DNA of 13,822 nt from SIG205 sp045545595 (GCA_045545595.1 JAZQBG010000008.1:1-13822), one strand, 5' to 3'. Shown: positions 1-7,343, numbered from the stretch's first letter. A program made the numbers and translations. The notes: generated by a model not told the origin, from the sequence alone.

Positions 1-2
1 CA

Positions 3-104
3 AGAGGTATAAAAGAAATATTGTCGTATGCATATACAGGAATAAAAGAATGGCAACATATTGAAACTAGAGACAAATATAAGCAACTGTGTTTTAAACT
101 ATAA
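3..104 (+). CDS. C-terminal tail of an unidentified protein (partial)
   Basis: The third forward frame is open from the left edge to a TAA at 102-104 and gives 33 residues beginning RGIKEILSYAYTG and ending KQLCFKL. The other two forward frames close early (frame 1 at codon 4, frame 2 at about codon 21), so this is the best candidate for the end of a gene entering from the left. The piece is short, charged and has no motif I recognise, so no function is offered. It lies upstream of the small sigma-like ORF in the same direction, with a weak stem-loop between them. It could also be chance open frame in AT-rich DNA. Confidence 0.4.
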   Translation, partial: RGIKEILSYAYTGIKEWQHIETRDKYKQLCFKL

Positions 105-130
105 TTTATATTTAACTTAGTAATTAAAAA

Positions 131-150
131 AGAACATTTAAAGATGTTCT
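131..150. other. Short stem-loop between the edge gene and the sigma-like ORF
   Basis: AGAACAT (131-137) and ATGTTCT (144-150) form a perfect 7-bp stem around a 6-base loop. An A run at 126-130 gives a T tract on the minus strand only; on the plus strand the stem is followed by ATATT, so it would be a poor terminator for the edge gene. Its role is unclear. Confidence 0.35.
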
Positions 151-196
151 ATATTGGAATACAATAATTTAAATATTTATTACTATATTTAAAAAA

Positions 197-451
197 ATGC
201 TTAACACATATTCTCCAATAGAATCAATAGTTGCATCATTAAAATTTGGTCATGTAAATGGTAAATATTTTTCTACTCAAGAAATAGCAGATTTTCTTTC
301 TATTGAATCACAAGAAGTAGCTGATATCACTAAAAAAATATTACTAGATTATAAGGAAAGAATAAATCAAATTATCGATAGTGTGATTCAAATTGCAACA
401 GAAAATCCAACAATTTCTTCTGAAACACATGTAAAGGAATTACATATATAG
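197..451 (+). CDS. Small sigma-70 region 4-like helix-turn-helix protein, possible gene fragment
   Basis: This is an 84-residue ORF. Residues about 7-50 (PIESIVASLKFGHVNGKYFSTQEIADFLSIE and onward) read like the helix-turn-helix of sigma factor region 4: an initial helix, a G-Y-F-S-T turn with EIADFL as the recognition part, then a long helix ending in YKERINQIID. Nothing corresponds to sigma regions 2 or 3, and the frame is closed upstream by TAA at 170-172. No Shine-Dalgarno sequence precedes the ATG; upstream is only T/A-rich sequence. A strong intrinsic terminator follows the TAG stop. It may be a small DNA-binding protein or the decayed C-terminal end of a larger sigma-like gene. The family call is from pattern resemblance only. 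Confidence 0.5.
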   Translation: MLNTYSPIESIVASLKFGHVNGKYFSTQEIADFLSIESQEVADITKKILLDYKERINQIIDSVIQIATENPTISSETHVKELHI

Positions 452-460
452 AAATTTGTT

Positions 461-490
461 AAGACAAGGTTTTTAAACCTTGTCTTTTTA
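461..490 (+). terminator. Intrinsic terminator of the sigma-like ORF
   Basis: AAGACAAGG (461-469) pairs with CCTTGTCTT (478-486). Two further T-A pairs extend the stem to 11 bp around a TTTA loop, and TTTTATTT follows. It lies ten bases after the TAG stop at 449-451, which shows that TAG really ends translation in this genome. Confidence 0.85.
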
Positions 491-556
491 TTTCCTGGTA
501 TTAGAAATTTTCCAAATCCGTTGTGTAAAATCAAATTTTATATAAATTTTTAAAAA

Positions 557-1006
557 TTATAAGTTATTTTTTAAATACATTTTTAAATCTTTATTATTTT
601 CAACTAACATAACAAATTTACTAATACATTTGTAAGTATTATCATTCAAAGTATGTTCTATTTTTTCAGTTTCATTTAATATTTCATTATCATCGACCTT
701 TAAAATTTTTAATAACTTTTCTACAGTATTGTGTCTTTCTAACAAAGTTTTCCCTAATTTATAACCATTAGGTTTTAAAATAATTACACCATATTTTTCA
801 TATTTTAAATATCCCAATTCCGATAATTTTTGAACCATCTTAGTTACACTAGATGGTTTTACATTTAAATTAGATGCAAGTTCATGAATACGAGTAAAAC
901 CATTTTCTTTGCTTAATCTGTAAATCATTTCAACATAATCTTCCATTGAGGCAGTAACTTTTTTGTACATATCTTCTTTAAAAGTATGAAATTCATTATT
1001 ACACAT
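557..1006 (-). CDS. mntR: Manganese-responsive DtxR-family transcriptional regulator MntR
   Basis: MntR is a cytoplasmic repressor that binds Mn2+ and shuts off manganese uptake genes. The protein has an N-terminal winged helix with the typical SMEDYVEMIY start and the recognition helix PSSVTKMVQKL, then a short metal-binding and dimerisation domain; it lacks the SH3-like third domain of DtxR/IdeR. Counted from the ATG at 1006 (149 aa), all six residues matching the metal ligands of Bacillus subtilis MntR are present: D23, E26, H92, E114, E117 and H118. That start is preferred over a GTG three codons upstream (end 1015) because AGAGTGAT lies at normal distance before it; the GTG would overlap this site. 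The gene is divergent from the glycosyltransferase. No manganese transporter is in the window, so its targets lie elsewhere. I could not find a convincing MntR box in the 92-base intergenic gap. Confidence 0.9.
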   Translation of the reverse strand: MCNNEFHTFKEDMYKKVTASMEDYVEMIYRLSKENGFTRIHELASNLNVKPSSVTKMVQKLSELGYLKYEKYGVIILKPNGYKLGKTLLERHNTVEKLLKILKVDDNEILNETEKIEHTLNDNTYKCISKFVMLVENNKDLKMYLKNNL

Positions 1007-1098
1007 AATTATCACTCTCTATTAATTTTATGAAATGATTTTTAATAATTTCCAAATTATAGTACATAATAAAACTACAGGAAAAGAGTGGTGAAATT

Positions 1099-2328
1099 AT
1101 GTACCAATTTATATACTATATATTATTTATTCCAGTATTTATATATGGACTATATTTTTTAATAACTGGATTATATGCTTTTCAAAAAAATCCTAATAAA
1201 ATTAAAAGTCATAATAAAAAACATAAATTTGCGATAATTGTAGCAGCACGTAATGAGGAAAATGTAATTGGTAATTTAATTGATAGTTTAAAAAAACAAA
1301 GGTATCCAAAAGAAAAATATGATATTTTTATTGTCCCAAATAATTGTACTGATAATACAAAAAAAGTATCAATTGATCATGGTGCGAGGATTATAGAATG
1401 TGATAGAGAAGTAAAAAGTAAAGGCGATGTACTAGAATATACTTTGGAACTATTAAATCACAAACATGAATACGATGCTTTTATAGTATTTGATGCAGAT
1501 AATGTAGTACATCCAAATTTTATTAAAAGAATGAATGATACTCTATGTTCAGGATATGAAATAGCACAAGGTTTTAGAGATAGTAAAAATCCAAGTGATT
1601 CTTGGATTTGTGGTAGTTATTCATTATATTATTGGGGACAAAACATCTTCTTCAACAAAGCTAGAATGAATATAGATGCTTCAGCTTCAATTAATGGAAC
1701 GGGATTTATGATAAAAAGTAACATAATAGAAGAAATGGGATTTAATACAGTAACAATGACTGAAGATATGGAATTTACCGCACAATGCGCAATAAATAAT
1801 AAAAGGATAGCTTTTGTAAATGATGCGATTACTTATGATGAACAACCATTAAATTTTAAAACTTCGTGGAAACAAAGAATGAGATGGACAACTGGAACAT
1901 ATCAATGTTTATTTACATATTTTAAACCACTATTAAATGGAGTAATAAAGGATAAAAATATTTCATGTTTGGATATGTTACTTTTCTTTATGGCACCAAT
2001 CGTTCAACTGGTGGCTAGTTTTGTATTTATTTTATTATTTGTATATACAATGTTAGGAATAAAGCTATATGATATTTTTGCATATATGTTTGCGCATAAT
2101 GAAATTTTCTTTATACTAACTTATTTAGTAAGTATATTATTTTCTGCACTAGTTGTTGTAATTAATAAAAAGAGTATTTTTAAAACAATATTAGGTATAT
2201 TAACTTTTCCTATATTCTTATTTTCATGGATTCCAATAAATTTAATATGTTTATTTAAGAGAACATTAAATTGGGAACCGATAATACATAATAGAAATGT
2301 TGAGTTAGAAACTTTAATAGATGATTAA
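1099..2328 (+). CDS. Membrane-bound family 2 glycosyltransferase
   Basis: This 409-residue enzyme probably transfers a sugar from a nucleotide donor to a cell-envelope polysaccharide or lipid acceptor at the inner face of the membrane. Residues 4-26 are one membrane helix. A GT-A catalytic domain follows, with IIVAARNEE at 46-54, the metal-binding DAD at 132-134, TED at 221-223 and QRMRW at 259-263, the last being the acceptor/product-binding motif of processive GT2 enzymes. Two or three membrane helices lie between about 292 and 390. The pattern recalls the cellulose/hyaluronan/poly-N-acetylglucosamine synthase group, but it is too short for a cellulose synthase and the product cannot be named. 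The start is supported by GAGTGGTGAAATT before the ATG. There is no polysaccharide operon around it. Its stop codon overlaps that of convergent tspO. Confidence 0.85.
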   Translation: MYQFIYYILFIPVFIYGLYFLITGLYAFQKNPNKIKSHNKKHKFAIIVAARNEENVIGNLIDSLKKQRYPKEKYDIFIVPNNCTDNTKKVSIDHGARIIECDREVKSKGDVLEYTLELLNHKHEYDAFIVFDADNVVHPNFIKRMNDTLCSGYEIAQGFRDSKNPSDSWICGSYSLYYWGQNIFFNKARMNIDASASINGTGFMIKSNIIEEMGFNTVTMTEDMEFTAQCAINNKRIAFVNDAITYDEQPLNFKTSWKQRMRWTTGTYQCLFTYFKPLLNGVIKDKNISCLDMLLFFMAPIVQLVASFVFILLFVYTMLGIKLYDIFAYMFAHNEIFFILTYLVSILFSALVVVINKKSIFKTILGILTFPIFLFSWIPINLICLFKRTLNWEPIIHNRNVELETLIDD

Positions 2329-2777
2329 TTTAAAATATAAAATCCTATTGTTAAATATGTAGCAAATAAACACCATAAAAAGTATGGAATATTTAAATAA
2401 CTAGAAATTTTTTCTTTTTTGTAAAATAAATATATTAATATTCCTACAAAAATATCTAATATGATAGTCCAAAATACTGCAACTAATCTCAATTCCCATA
2501 AGAAGAAAATAACAGACCACATTGCATTAATAAATAACTGTAAATAATAAACTAAAGATGTAGTTTCATCATCGTGATTTTTTCTAAATATAAAATATGA
2601 TATCCCCATTAATAAATAAAGAATAGTCCATACAATTGGAAAAACAATACTTGGTGGAGCTAGTGGAGGTTTATTTAGAAGAGCAAAATCCGCACCAGGT
2701 CTAGTTATTATACCTACTATTGTTCCAATTAGTAATGGAAAAAACAAATAAAAAATCGACCTTAAAATATTTTTCAT
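2325..2777 (-). CDS. tspO: TspO/MBR family tryptophan-rich sensory membrane protein
   Basis: This is a 150-residue protein with five predicted membrane helices, the usual size and topology of the TspO/peripheral benzodiazepine receptor family. These proteins bind porphyrins and related ligands and are linked to stress and tetrapyrrole handling; the role in this organism is unknown. Family hallmarks are RPGADFALLNKPPLAPP (about 26-42), FPIVWTILYLLMGIS in helix 2, QLFINAMWSVIFF in helix 3 and PYFLWCLFATYL in helix 5. AAAGGA about seven bases before the ATG supports the start. The gene converges on the glycosyltransferase; both stop codons come from TTAA at 2325-2328, leaving no room for a terminator between them. 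It is divergent from parE. Confidence 0.9.
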   Translation of the reverse strand: MKNILRSIFYLFFPLLIGTIVGIITRPGADFALLNKPPLAPPSIVFPIVWTILYLLMGISYFIFRKNHDDETTSLVYYLQLFINAMWSVIFFLWELRLVAVFWTIILDIFVGILIYLFYKKEKISSYLNIPYFLWCLFATYLTIGFYILN

Positions 2778-2830
2778 AATATAATCCTTTCTAATAAAAA
2801 CTTATGTAATTAATAAAAATTTAATTCTAA

Positions 2831-2859
2831 TAAAAGAAAAGTTTGGTGCTTTTCTTTTA
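2831..2859. repeat. 11-bp inverted repeat in the tspO/parE intergenic region
   Basis: TAAAAGAAAAG (2831-2841) and CTTTTCTTTTA (2849-2859) are perfect inverted repeats separated by TTTGGTG, which overlaps the putative parE -35 element. The stem has only two G-C pairs, and a terminator makes little sense between divergent genes, so an operator or a chance AT-rich palindrome are the likelier readings. Confidence 0.45.
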
Positions 2860-2872
2860 ATTATGATATACT
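2843..2872 (+). promoter_or_regulatory. Putative sigma-A promoter of parE
   Basis: The -10 element TATACT (2867-2872) matches the consensus at five of six positions. A weak -35 candidate, TTGGTG (2843-2848), lies 18 bp upstream. The GTG start of parE is 34 bases downstream. Confidence 0.5.
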
Positions 2873-2905
2873 AGTAATGTAAAAAATGAACTAGAAGGTG
2901 ATTAT

Positions 2906-4819
2906 GTGGCAACAAAATATGATGAGAAGTCAATTAAAATATTAGAAGGATTAGAAGCTGTAAGAAAAAGACCTGGGATGTATATTGGTTCTACAGACAA
3001 AAGAGGTTTGCACCATCTTGTATGGGAAATTGTAGACAATGGTATTGATGAATGTATAAATGGGTATGGTTCTTACATAAAAATCACTATAAATAAAGAT
3101 GGAAGTGTAAGTGTTACTGATGAAGGTAGAGGATTACCTACAGGTATGCACGAAAGTGGTAAATCCACTCCTGAAGTAATTTATACAGTGCTTCATGCTG
3201 GTGGTAAATTTAGTGAAGGTGGATATAAAGTATCAGGTGGACTTCATGGTGTTGGTGCTTCAGTTGTTAATGCTTTATCAAAATGGATGGAAGTTACAAC
3301 AAGAAGAGATGGAGAAGAATATTATATTCGTTTTGAAAAAGGTGGCCATACTACTGTTCCATTAAAGAAAATAGGAAACACTAGAAAAACAGGTACAACA
3401 GTTACATTTATGCCAGATGATACAATATTTCAAACTACTAACTTTTCATTTACTACAATCTGTGAAAGAATGCAAGAATCAGCATTCCTTATCGCAGGAC
3501 TTACTGTAGAAGTAGAAGATATAGAAGATGAAAAGAAAGAAGTATATCATTATGATAATGGATTAAAGGCTTTTATTGAATATTTAAATGAAAACAAAAA
3601 ACCTATAAATAATGTTTTAAGTTTTTCAGATACTAAAGATAAAATAGAAGTAGATATTGCTTTACAATACACAAATAGTTATAACGAAAATATAGTATCA
3701 TTTGTAAATAACGTTAAAACAGGTGATGGTGGAAGTCACGAAGTTGGGTTTAAAACTGCTTTAACTAAAGTCTTTAACGAATATGCTAGAAATAATAATT
3801 ATTTAAAAAATAAAGATAGTAACTTTGATGGTAATGATGTTAGAGAAGGTTTGACTGCAATAATCTCACTAAAAATACCAGAGAATTTACTACAATTTGA
3901 AGGACAAACTAAAGGTAAGCTAGGAACACCTATAGCTAGAACTGCAGTTGAAAGTATTACTTATGAAAAGATGAGATTTTTCTTAGAAGAAAATAAAGAA
4001 ATTGCTACTAAAATAGTAGAAAAAGCAATAAATAGTAAGCAAGCTAGAGAAGCAGCTAGAAAAGCTAGAGATGAAATGAGAAAGGGTAAGAGTAATAAAA
4101 AAGAAAGAATCCTAAGTGGTAAACTTACACCTGCTCAAAGTAAAAATCCTAAGAAAAACGAATTATTCTTAGTCGAAGGGGATTCTGCTGGAGGAAGTGC
4201 GAAACAAGGTAGAGATAGAAAATTCCAAGCTATATTACCACTAAGAGGTAAGGTATTAAACTGTGAAAAAGCTAAGATGGAAGACATCTTAAAGAATGAA
4301 GAAATTGGAACAATGATTACAACTATTGGTGCAGGAGTTGGACCTGAATTCGATGTTAAAGATTCACAATATGACAAAGTAATAATCATGACCGATGCCG
4401 ATGATGATGGGGCGCACATTCAAGTTTTATTATTAACTTTCTTCTACAGATTTATGAAACCTTTAATTGAAGAAGGGCATTTATATATCGCAATGCCTCC
4501 ATTATATAAAATAAGTTATTCACAAAAAGAATTCTATTATGCTTGGACTAAAGAGGAGTTAGATGAACTAACTGCCAAAAAGAAAAATTATCAATTACAA
4601 AGATATAAAGGATTAGGGGAAATGAACGCTGACCAATTATGGGAAACAACTATGAATCCTGATACTAGAAATTTAATTCAAGTCAAAATTACAGATGCGG
4701 CTTTAGCAGAAAAACGTGTTAGTGTTTTAATGGGTGATAACGTTGAACCTAGAAAAGAATGGATAGAAGAAAACGTTGAATTCTCATTAGAAGATAATTA
4801 TAAAATAAAAGAAAATTAG
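2906..4819 (+). CDS. parE: DNA topoisomerase IV subunit B
   Basis: This is the ATPase subunit of the A2B2 type IIA topoisomerase that decatenates replicated chromosomes. At 637 residues it has normal ParE length. The GHKL ATPase part shows EIVDNGIDE (41-49, N-box), DEGRGLP (72-78) and GGLHGVGASVVNALS (111-125). The TOPRIM domain has EGDSAGG from E424 and TDADDDG (496-502), with catalytic acidic residues E424, D497 and D499. ParE rather than GyrB is favoured by KLTPAQSKNPKKNELFLVEG before the TOPRIM core, TIGAGVG, and the GDNVEPRKEWIEENVEFS ending. GTG is chosen as start because AGAAGGTGAT lies five bases before it; an overlapping ATG at 2904 is in another frame. The gene ends in TAG within a terminator-like hairpin. 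The usual partner parC is not next to it. Confidence 0.92.
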   Translation: MATKYDEKSIKILEGLEAVRKRPGMYIGSTDKRGLHHLVWEIVDNGIDECINGYGSYIKITINKDGSVSVTDEGRGLPTGMHESGKSTPEVIYTVLHAGGKFSEGGYKVSGGLHGVGASVVNALSKWMEVTTRRDGEEYYIRFEKGGHTTVPLKKIGNTRKTGTTVTFMPDDTIFQTTNFSFTTICERMQESAFLIAGLTVEVEDIEDEKKEVYHYDNGLKAFIEYLNENKKPINNVLSFSDTKDKIEVDIALQYTNSYNENIVSFVNNVKTGDGGSHEVGFKTALTKVFNEYARNNNYLKNKDSNFDGNDVREGLTAIISLKIPENLLQFEGQTKGKLGTPIARTAVESITYEKMRFFLEENKEIATKIVEKAINSKQAREAARKARDEMRKGKSNKKERILSGKLTPAQSKNPKKNELFLVEGDSAGGSAKQGRDRKFQAILPLRGKVLNCEKAKMEDILKNEEIGTMITTIGAGVGPEFDVKDSQYDKVIIMTDADDDGAHIQVLLLTFFYRFMKPLIEEGHLYIAMPPLYKISYSQKEFYYAWTKEELDELTAKKKNYQLQRYKGLGEMNADQLWETTMNPDTRNLIQVKITDAALAEKRVSVLMGDNVEPRKEWIEENVEFSLEDNYKIKEN

Positions 4820-4842
4820 CAATTAATTTTCTTTTATTATTT
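4804..4842 (+). terminator. AT-rich terminator-like hairpin overlapping the end of parE
   Basis: AATAAAAGAAAATT (4804-4817) and AATTTTCTTTTATT (4825-4838) form a perfect 14-bp stem that includes most of the parE stop codon, around a seven-base loop, followed by ATTT. It is weak in G-C pairs, but its position suits a terminator, and no other candidate is seen before the tyrS promoter. Confidence 0.55.
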
Positions 4843-5009
4843 ATGGTGTTCTCTGTTAGATTTATCATATTTACTACTAGGGCAAATAATTTAATGAGGA
4901 GTAGAAATAGAAAGTCTATTAAACACATCTTCTTCAAATTCTAAAACCATTTCATATTTTTGCCGTATGTCTATGCACAAATAAAAATGATTTAAATTTT
5001 GAAAAGGTA
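4843..5009. other. Intergenic stretch with no recognised gene
   Basis: Between the parE hairpin and the tyrS promoter there is no convincing gene. The only forward ORF (4843-4944, 33 codons) has no ribosome binding site and gives a low-complexity basic peptide. No RNA gene or repeat was seen. Confidence 0.6.
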
Positions 5010-5039
5010 TTGACAAGAATTGTATTTGTTGGTTATTAT
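5010..5039 (+). promoter_or_regulatory. Sigma-A promoter of the tyrS T-box transcript
   Basis: A perfect -35 TTGACA (5010-5015) is followed after 18 bp by TATTAT (5034-5039). Transcription should start near 5046, just before the T-box stem I, which gives a leader of about 240 bases. Confidence 0.8.
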
Positions 5040-5059
5040 AAATACATAATTAAATTATA

Positions 5060-5266
5060 AATTTCTTAGTGATGATAAATTATCAGTAGTTATTAAAGAA
5101 GTTAATAGAGAGTCAATGGTTGGTGAAAATTGATAACACCTTTAATGATGAAATACAAATTTTGAGCTAAGTCGTGTAATTACGTTAAAAATATGAGTGC
5201 ATAGATAACTATGAATTAAGGTGGTACCGCGAAATTTCGTCCTTAACTATAGTTATCTTTTATTTT
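5060..5266 (+). promoter_or_regulatory. T-box riboswitch, tyrosine specific, with leader terminator
   Basis: The leader senses uncharged tRNA-Tyr and controls read-through into tyrS. The T-box AAGGTGGTACCGCG is at 5218-5231. Stem I can be traced: base CTTAG (5065-5069) with CTAAG (5167-5171), middle ATTAAAG (5092-5098) with CTTTAAT (5140-5146), and the conserved distal part AGAGAG...GGTTGGTGAAAA (about 5107-5129). The likely specifier codon is TAC (5154-5156), a tyrosine codon, on the 3' side of stem I. CATAG-ATAA-CTATG (5200-5213) looks like stem III. The terminator pairs AGATAACTAT (5203-5212) with ATAGTTATCT (5249-5258) before TTTATTTTA, so it competes with stem III. The antiterminator can pair AAGG (5218-5221) with CCTT (5241-5244) around the TGGTACC bulge. 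Confidence 0.93.
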
Positions 5267-5285
5267 AGAATAGGAGAGGATATTA

Positions 5286-6518
5286 ATGAAATTATTTGAA
5301 GAATTAAAATGGAGAGGTTTAGTTAAAGATGTGGCAGGAGAAGATATCGAAAAAAAATTAAATGATGAAAAAATTACTTTTTACTGGGGAACAGACCCAA
5401 CTGCTGACAGCTTACATTTAGGACATTATTCATCTTTAATTACTGCTAAAAGACTTGCCAAAGCAGGACATCATCCAATTTTATTAGTTGGAGGAGCCAC
5501 AGGACTTATTGGTGACCCTAGACCTACTGCAGAAAGAGAAATAATATCATACGAAGCAATTAATAAAAATTTAATTGGTATAAAAACACAAATTGAAAAA
5601 ATAGTTAATGGTAATGTAGAAGTTGTTAACAATTATGACTGGATGAAAAATTTTGACTTTATTACATTCCTAAGAGATGTAGGTAAATACATAAATGTTA
5701 ATTACATGCTTAATAAAGATATAATTAATAGAAGGCTAGAAACAGGTATTACTTTCGCAGAATTTAGTTATACCCTTATTCAAGGATATGATTTCTTACA
5801 TTTATTTGAAGAGAAAAATTGTGTTTTACAAGCAGCTGGATCAGATCAATGGGGTAATATTACTACTGGTTTAGAATTAATAAAAAAGAAAACTGGTAAA
5901 GAAGCTTATGCTTTTACAATGCCTTTAGTGTTAGATGCGAATGGTAATAAATTTGGTAAAAGTGAAGGAAATGCTTTATGGTTAGATAAAAATAAAACAT
6001 CTAGTTATGCTTTATATCAATATTTAATAAATAGTGATGATAAAATGGTAGAGGACTACTTAAAAATCTTTACATTCATAACTCCAGAAGAAATAATGGA
6101 TATTATGGACAAACATAATAAAGAACCACATTTAAGATTAGCTCAAAAAACTTTAGCTTATGAAATCATTAAAGATTTACACGGAGTAGAAGAATACGAA
6201 AGCGCCAAGAAAATAAGCGAAGCTTTATTTAGTGGTAATATTAAAGATTTAAGTAGTAGTCAAATTGAAGATGGTCTATCACAAGTTCCTGCATTTGAAA
6301 TTAATGATGATGTAAAATTAATAGACTTATTAGTTGATAATAAAATTGTAACAAGCAGAAGAGAAGCAAGAGAATTTCTAGGTAACAGCGCAATTAGTAT
6401 CAACGGTGATAAAGTTAATGATGAAAATTTGGTTATTAATAAAGATATCGCAATCGATAATAAATATGTAGTTATTAGAAAAGGTAAGAAAAACTATTAC
6501 TTAATAAAAATGGCATAA
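5286..6518 (+). CDS. tyrS: Tyrosyl-tRNA synthetase
   Basis: The enzyme charges tRNA-Tyr with tyrosine using ATP in the cytoplasm. The 410-residue protein has the class Ic layout: a Rossmann catalytic domain with the HIGH-type signature HLGH (44-47), the tyrosine and ATP site around YTLIQGYDF (162-170) and GSDQWGNI (185-192), and the KMSKS-type loop KFGKS (222-226). An anticodon-binding helical domain follows, then a C-terminal S4 RNA-binding domain (about 345-405) with VTSRREAREFL and SINGDKV. Length is normal for bacterial TyrS. AGGAGAGG lies seven bases before the ATG. The gene forms its own transcription unit under the tyrosine T-box, and it ends at a terminator shared with convergent rpsD. 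The T-box identity independently supports the call. Confidence 0.97.
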   Translation: MKLFEELKWRGLVKDVAGEDIEKKLNDEKITFYWGTDPTADSLHLGHYSSLITAKRLAKAGHHPILLVGGATGLIGDPRPTAEREIISYEAINKNLIGIKTQIEKIVNGNVEVVNNYDWMKNFDFITFLRDVGKYINVNYMLNKDIINRRLETGITFAEFSYTLIQGYDFLHLFEEKNCVLQAAGSDQWGNITTGLELIKKKTGKEAYAFTMPLVLDANGNKFGKSEGNALWLDKNKTSSYALYQYLINSDDKMVEDYLKIFTFITPEEIMDIMDKHNKEPHLRLAQKTLAYEIIKDLHGVEEYESAKKISEALFSGNIKDLSSSQIEDGLSQVPAFEINDDVKLIDLLVDNKIVTSRREAREFLGNSAISINGDKVNDENLVINKDIAIDNKYVVIRKGKKNYYLIKMA

Positions 6519-6552
6519 AAAAACTGAGAAAAATCTTTCTCAGTTTTTTTTA
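6515..6552. terminator. Bidirectional terminator between tyrS and rpsD
   Basis: AAACTGAGAAA (6521-6531) pairs perfectly with TTTCTCAGTTT (6536-6546) around AATC. Eight Ts follow on the plus strand from 6544, and the A run at about 6517-6523 gives a T tract for minus-strand transcription. The hairpin lies between the tyrS stop at 6518 and the rpsD stop at 6559, so it can end both genes. Confidence 0.9.
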
Positions 6553-6558
6553 AACTTA

Positions 6559-7161
6559 TTATCTACTGTAGAATTCAACGATTAATGATTCATTAATATC
6601 CATATTAAGTTCGTTTCTTTCTGGTAGTCTTACATAAGTAGCTTCCATTTTGTTTTCGTCGTAATTTACAAATTCAACACGGTTTAATTTGTTTTCTAAA
6701 CTTGCTTTAACAGCTGGATGAGCTTTACTAGTTTCTTTAACAGAAATTACATCTCCAACTTTAACACTGTATGATGGAATATCAACTTTCTTACCATTTA
6801 CAGTAATATGACCATGGTTAACTAATTGTCTTGCAGCTCTTCTTGTAGAAGCAAAACCGATTCTATAAACTAAGTTATCTAATCTACTTTCAAGAAGTTT
6901 CAAGAAGTTTTCACCATGAACACCTTTCATTTTAGAAGCTCTATCAAAAGTTTTTCTAAATTGTTTTTCAGTTAAACCATACATAAATCTAACTTTTTGT
7001 TTTTCAGTTAATTGAATACCATAGTTAGAAGGTTTACCTTTTCTTCCTTGTCCATGTTGACCTGGTCCATAAGGACGTTTAGCAAGTTCTTTACCTGTTT
7101 CTAATGTTGAGAAATTTACACGACGACTTTGTTTGTAAGCTGGCCCTGTGTATCTAGCCAT
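6559..7161 (-). CDS. rpsD: 30S ribosomal protein S4
   Basis: S4 is a primary 16S rRNA-binding protein that nucleates 30S assembly and, in Firmicutes, represses its own mRNA. The 200-residue length is typical. It starts MARYTGPAYKQSRR, has PYGPGQHGQ at 30-38, and carries an S4 RNA-binding domain from about 92 (RLDNLVYRIGFASTRRAARQ) through VNGKKVDIPSYSVKVGDVI, ending with the family's EFYSR. There is no cysteine, so this is the zinc-free (C-minus) form. A strong AAGGAGG sits before the ATG. It is a single-gene unit, as in Bacillus subtilis, and stands apart from the ribosomal protein operons. A long leader with paired segments precedes it. Confidence 0.97.
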   Translation of the reverse strand: MARYTGPAYKQSRRVNFSTLETGKELAKRPYGPGQHGQGRKGKPSNYGIQLTEKQKVRFMYGLTEKQFRKTFDRASKMKGVHGENFLKLLESRLDNLVYRIGFASTRRAARQLVNHGHITVNGKKVDIPSYSVKVGDVISVKETSKAHPAVKASLENKLNRVEFVNYDENKMEATYVRLPERNELNMDINESLIVEFYSR

Positions 7162-7308
7162 AATTTTTTCCTCCTTCTTGCAGAGGCTTCATATTCTAAT
7201 ACTATAGGGTGTTTATTTTAATATTTTCACTTGCAGCAAAAGCTACTTATAAAACAAAAGTAACAAACACGTTATAATACTAAATATGCGCTGCCTAATA
7301 AATCTGCA
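7162..7308 (-). promoter_or_regulatory. Structured rpsD leader, candidate S4 autoregulatory element
   Basis: The promoter places the transcript start near 7308, giving about 147 untranslated bases. On the minus strand GTTACTT (7258-7264) pairs with AAGTAGC (7242-7248) in a 7-bp hairpin, enclosed by GCAGC (7290-7294) with GCTGC (7233-7237). A second CTGCAAG copy lies directly before the AAGGAGG. A nested structure ahead of rpsD fits autoregulation by S4 binding, which is known in Firmicutes; whether this matches the established S4 leader model cannot be judged by eye. Confidence 0.55.
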
Positions 7309-7314
7309 TTTAAA

Positions 7315-7343
7315 ATTATATACGTTTTTATTGTTTTAGTCAA
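7315..7343 (-). promoter_or_regulatory. Sigma-A promoter of rpsD
   Basis: On the minus strand TTGACT (7338-7343) is followed after exactly 17 bp by TATAAT (7315-7320). This is close to the full consensus, as expected for a highly expressed ribosomal gene. Confidence 0.88.

Noticed and set aside
1007..1098. MntR operator between mntR and the glycosyltransferase gene
   Set aside because: Only ATTAT-N5-ATAAT (1056-1070) is seen, which does not resemble known MntR boxes and is expected in such AT-rich sequence.
4135..4419. Minus-strand ORF of 94 codons inside parE
   Set aside because: It lies wholly opposite the conserved TOPRIM region of parE and has no family resemblance; it is a shadow frame.
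2906..4819. Calling this gene gyrB
   Set aside because: The KLTPAQSKNPKKNELFLVEG segment, TIGAGVG and the GDNVEPRKEWIEENVEFS end are typical of ParE; GyrB has a different segment before EGDSAGG.
4843..4944. Small 33-codon plus-strand ORF between parE and tyrS
   Set aside because: There is no Shine-Dalgarno sequence, the peptide is of low complexity, and it follows directly on the parE hairpin.
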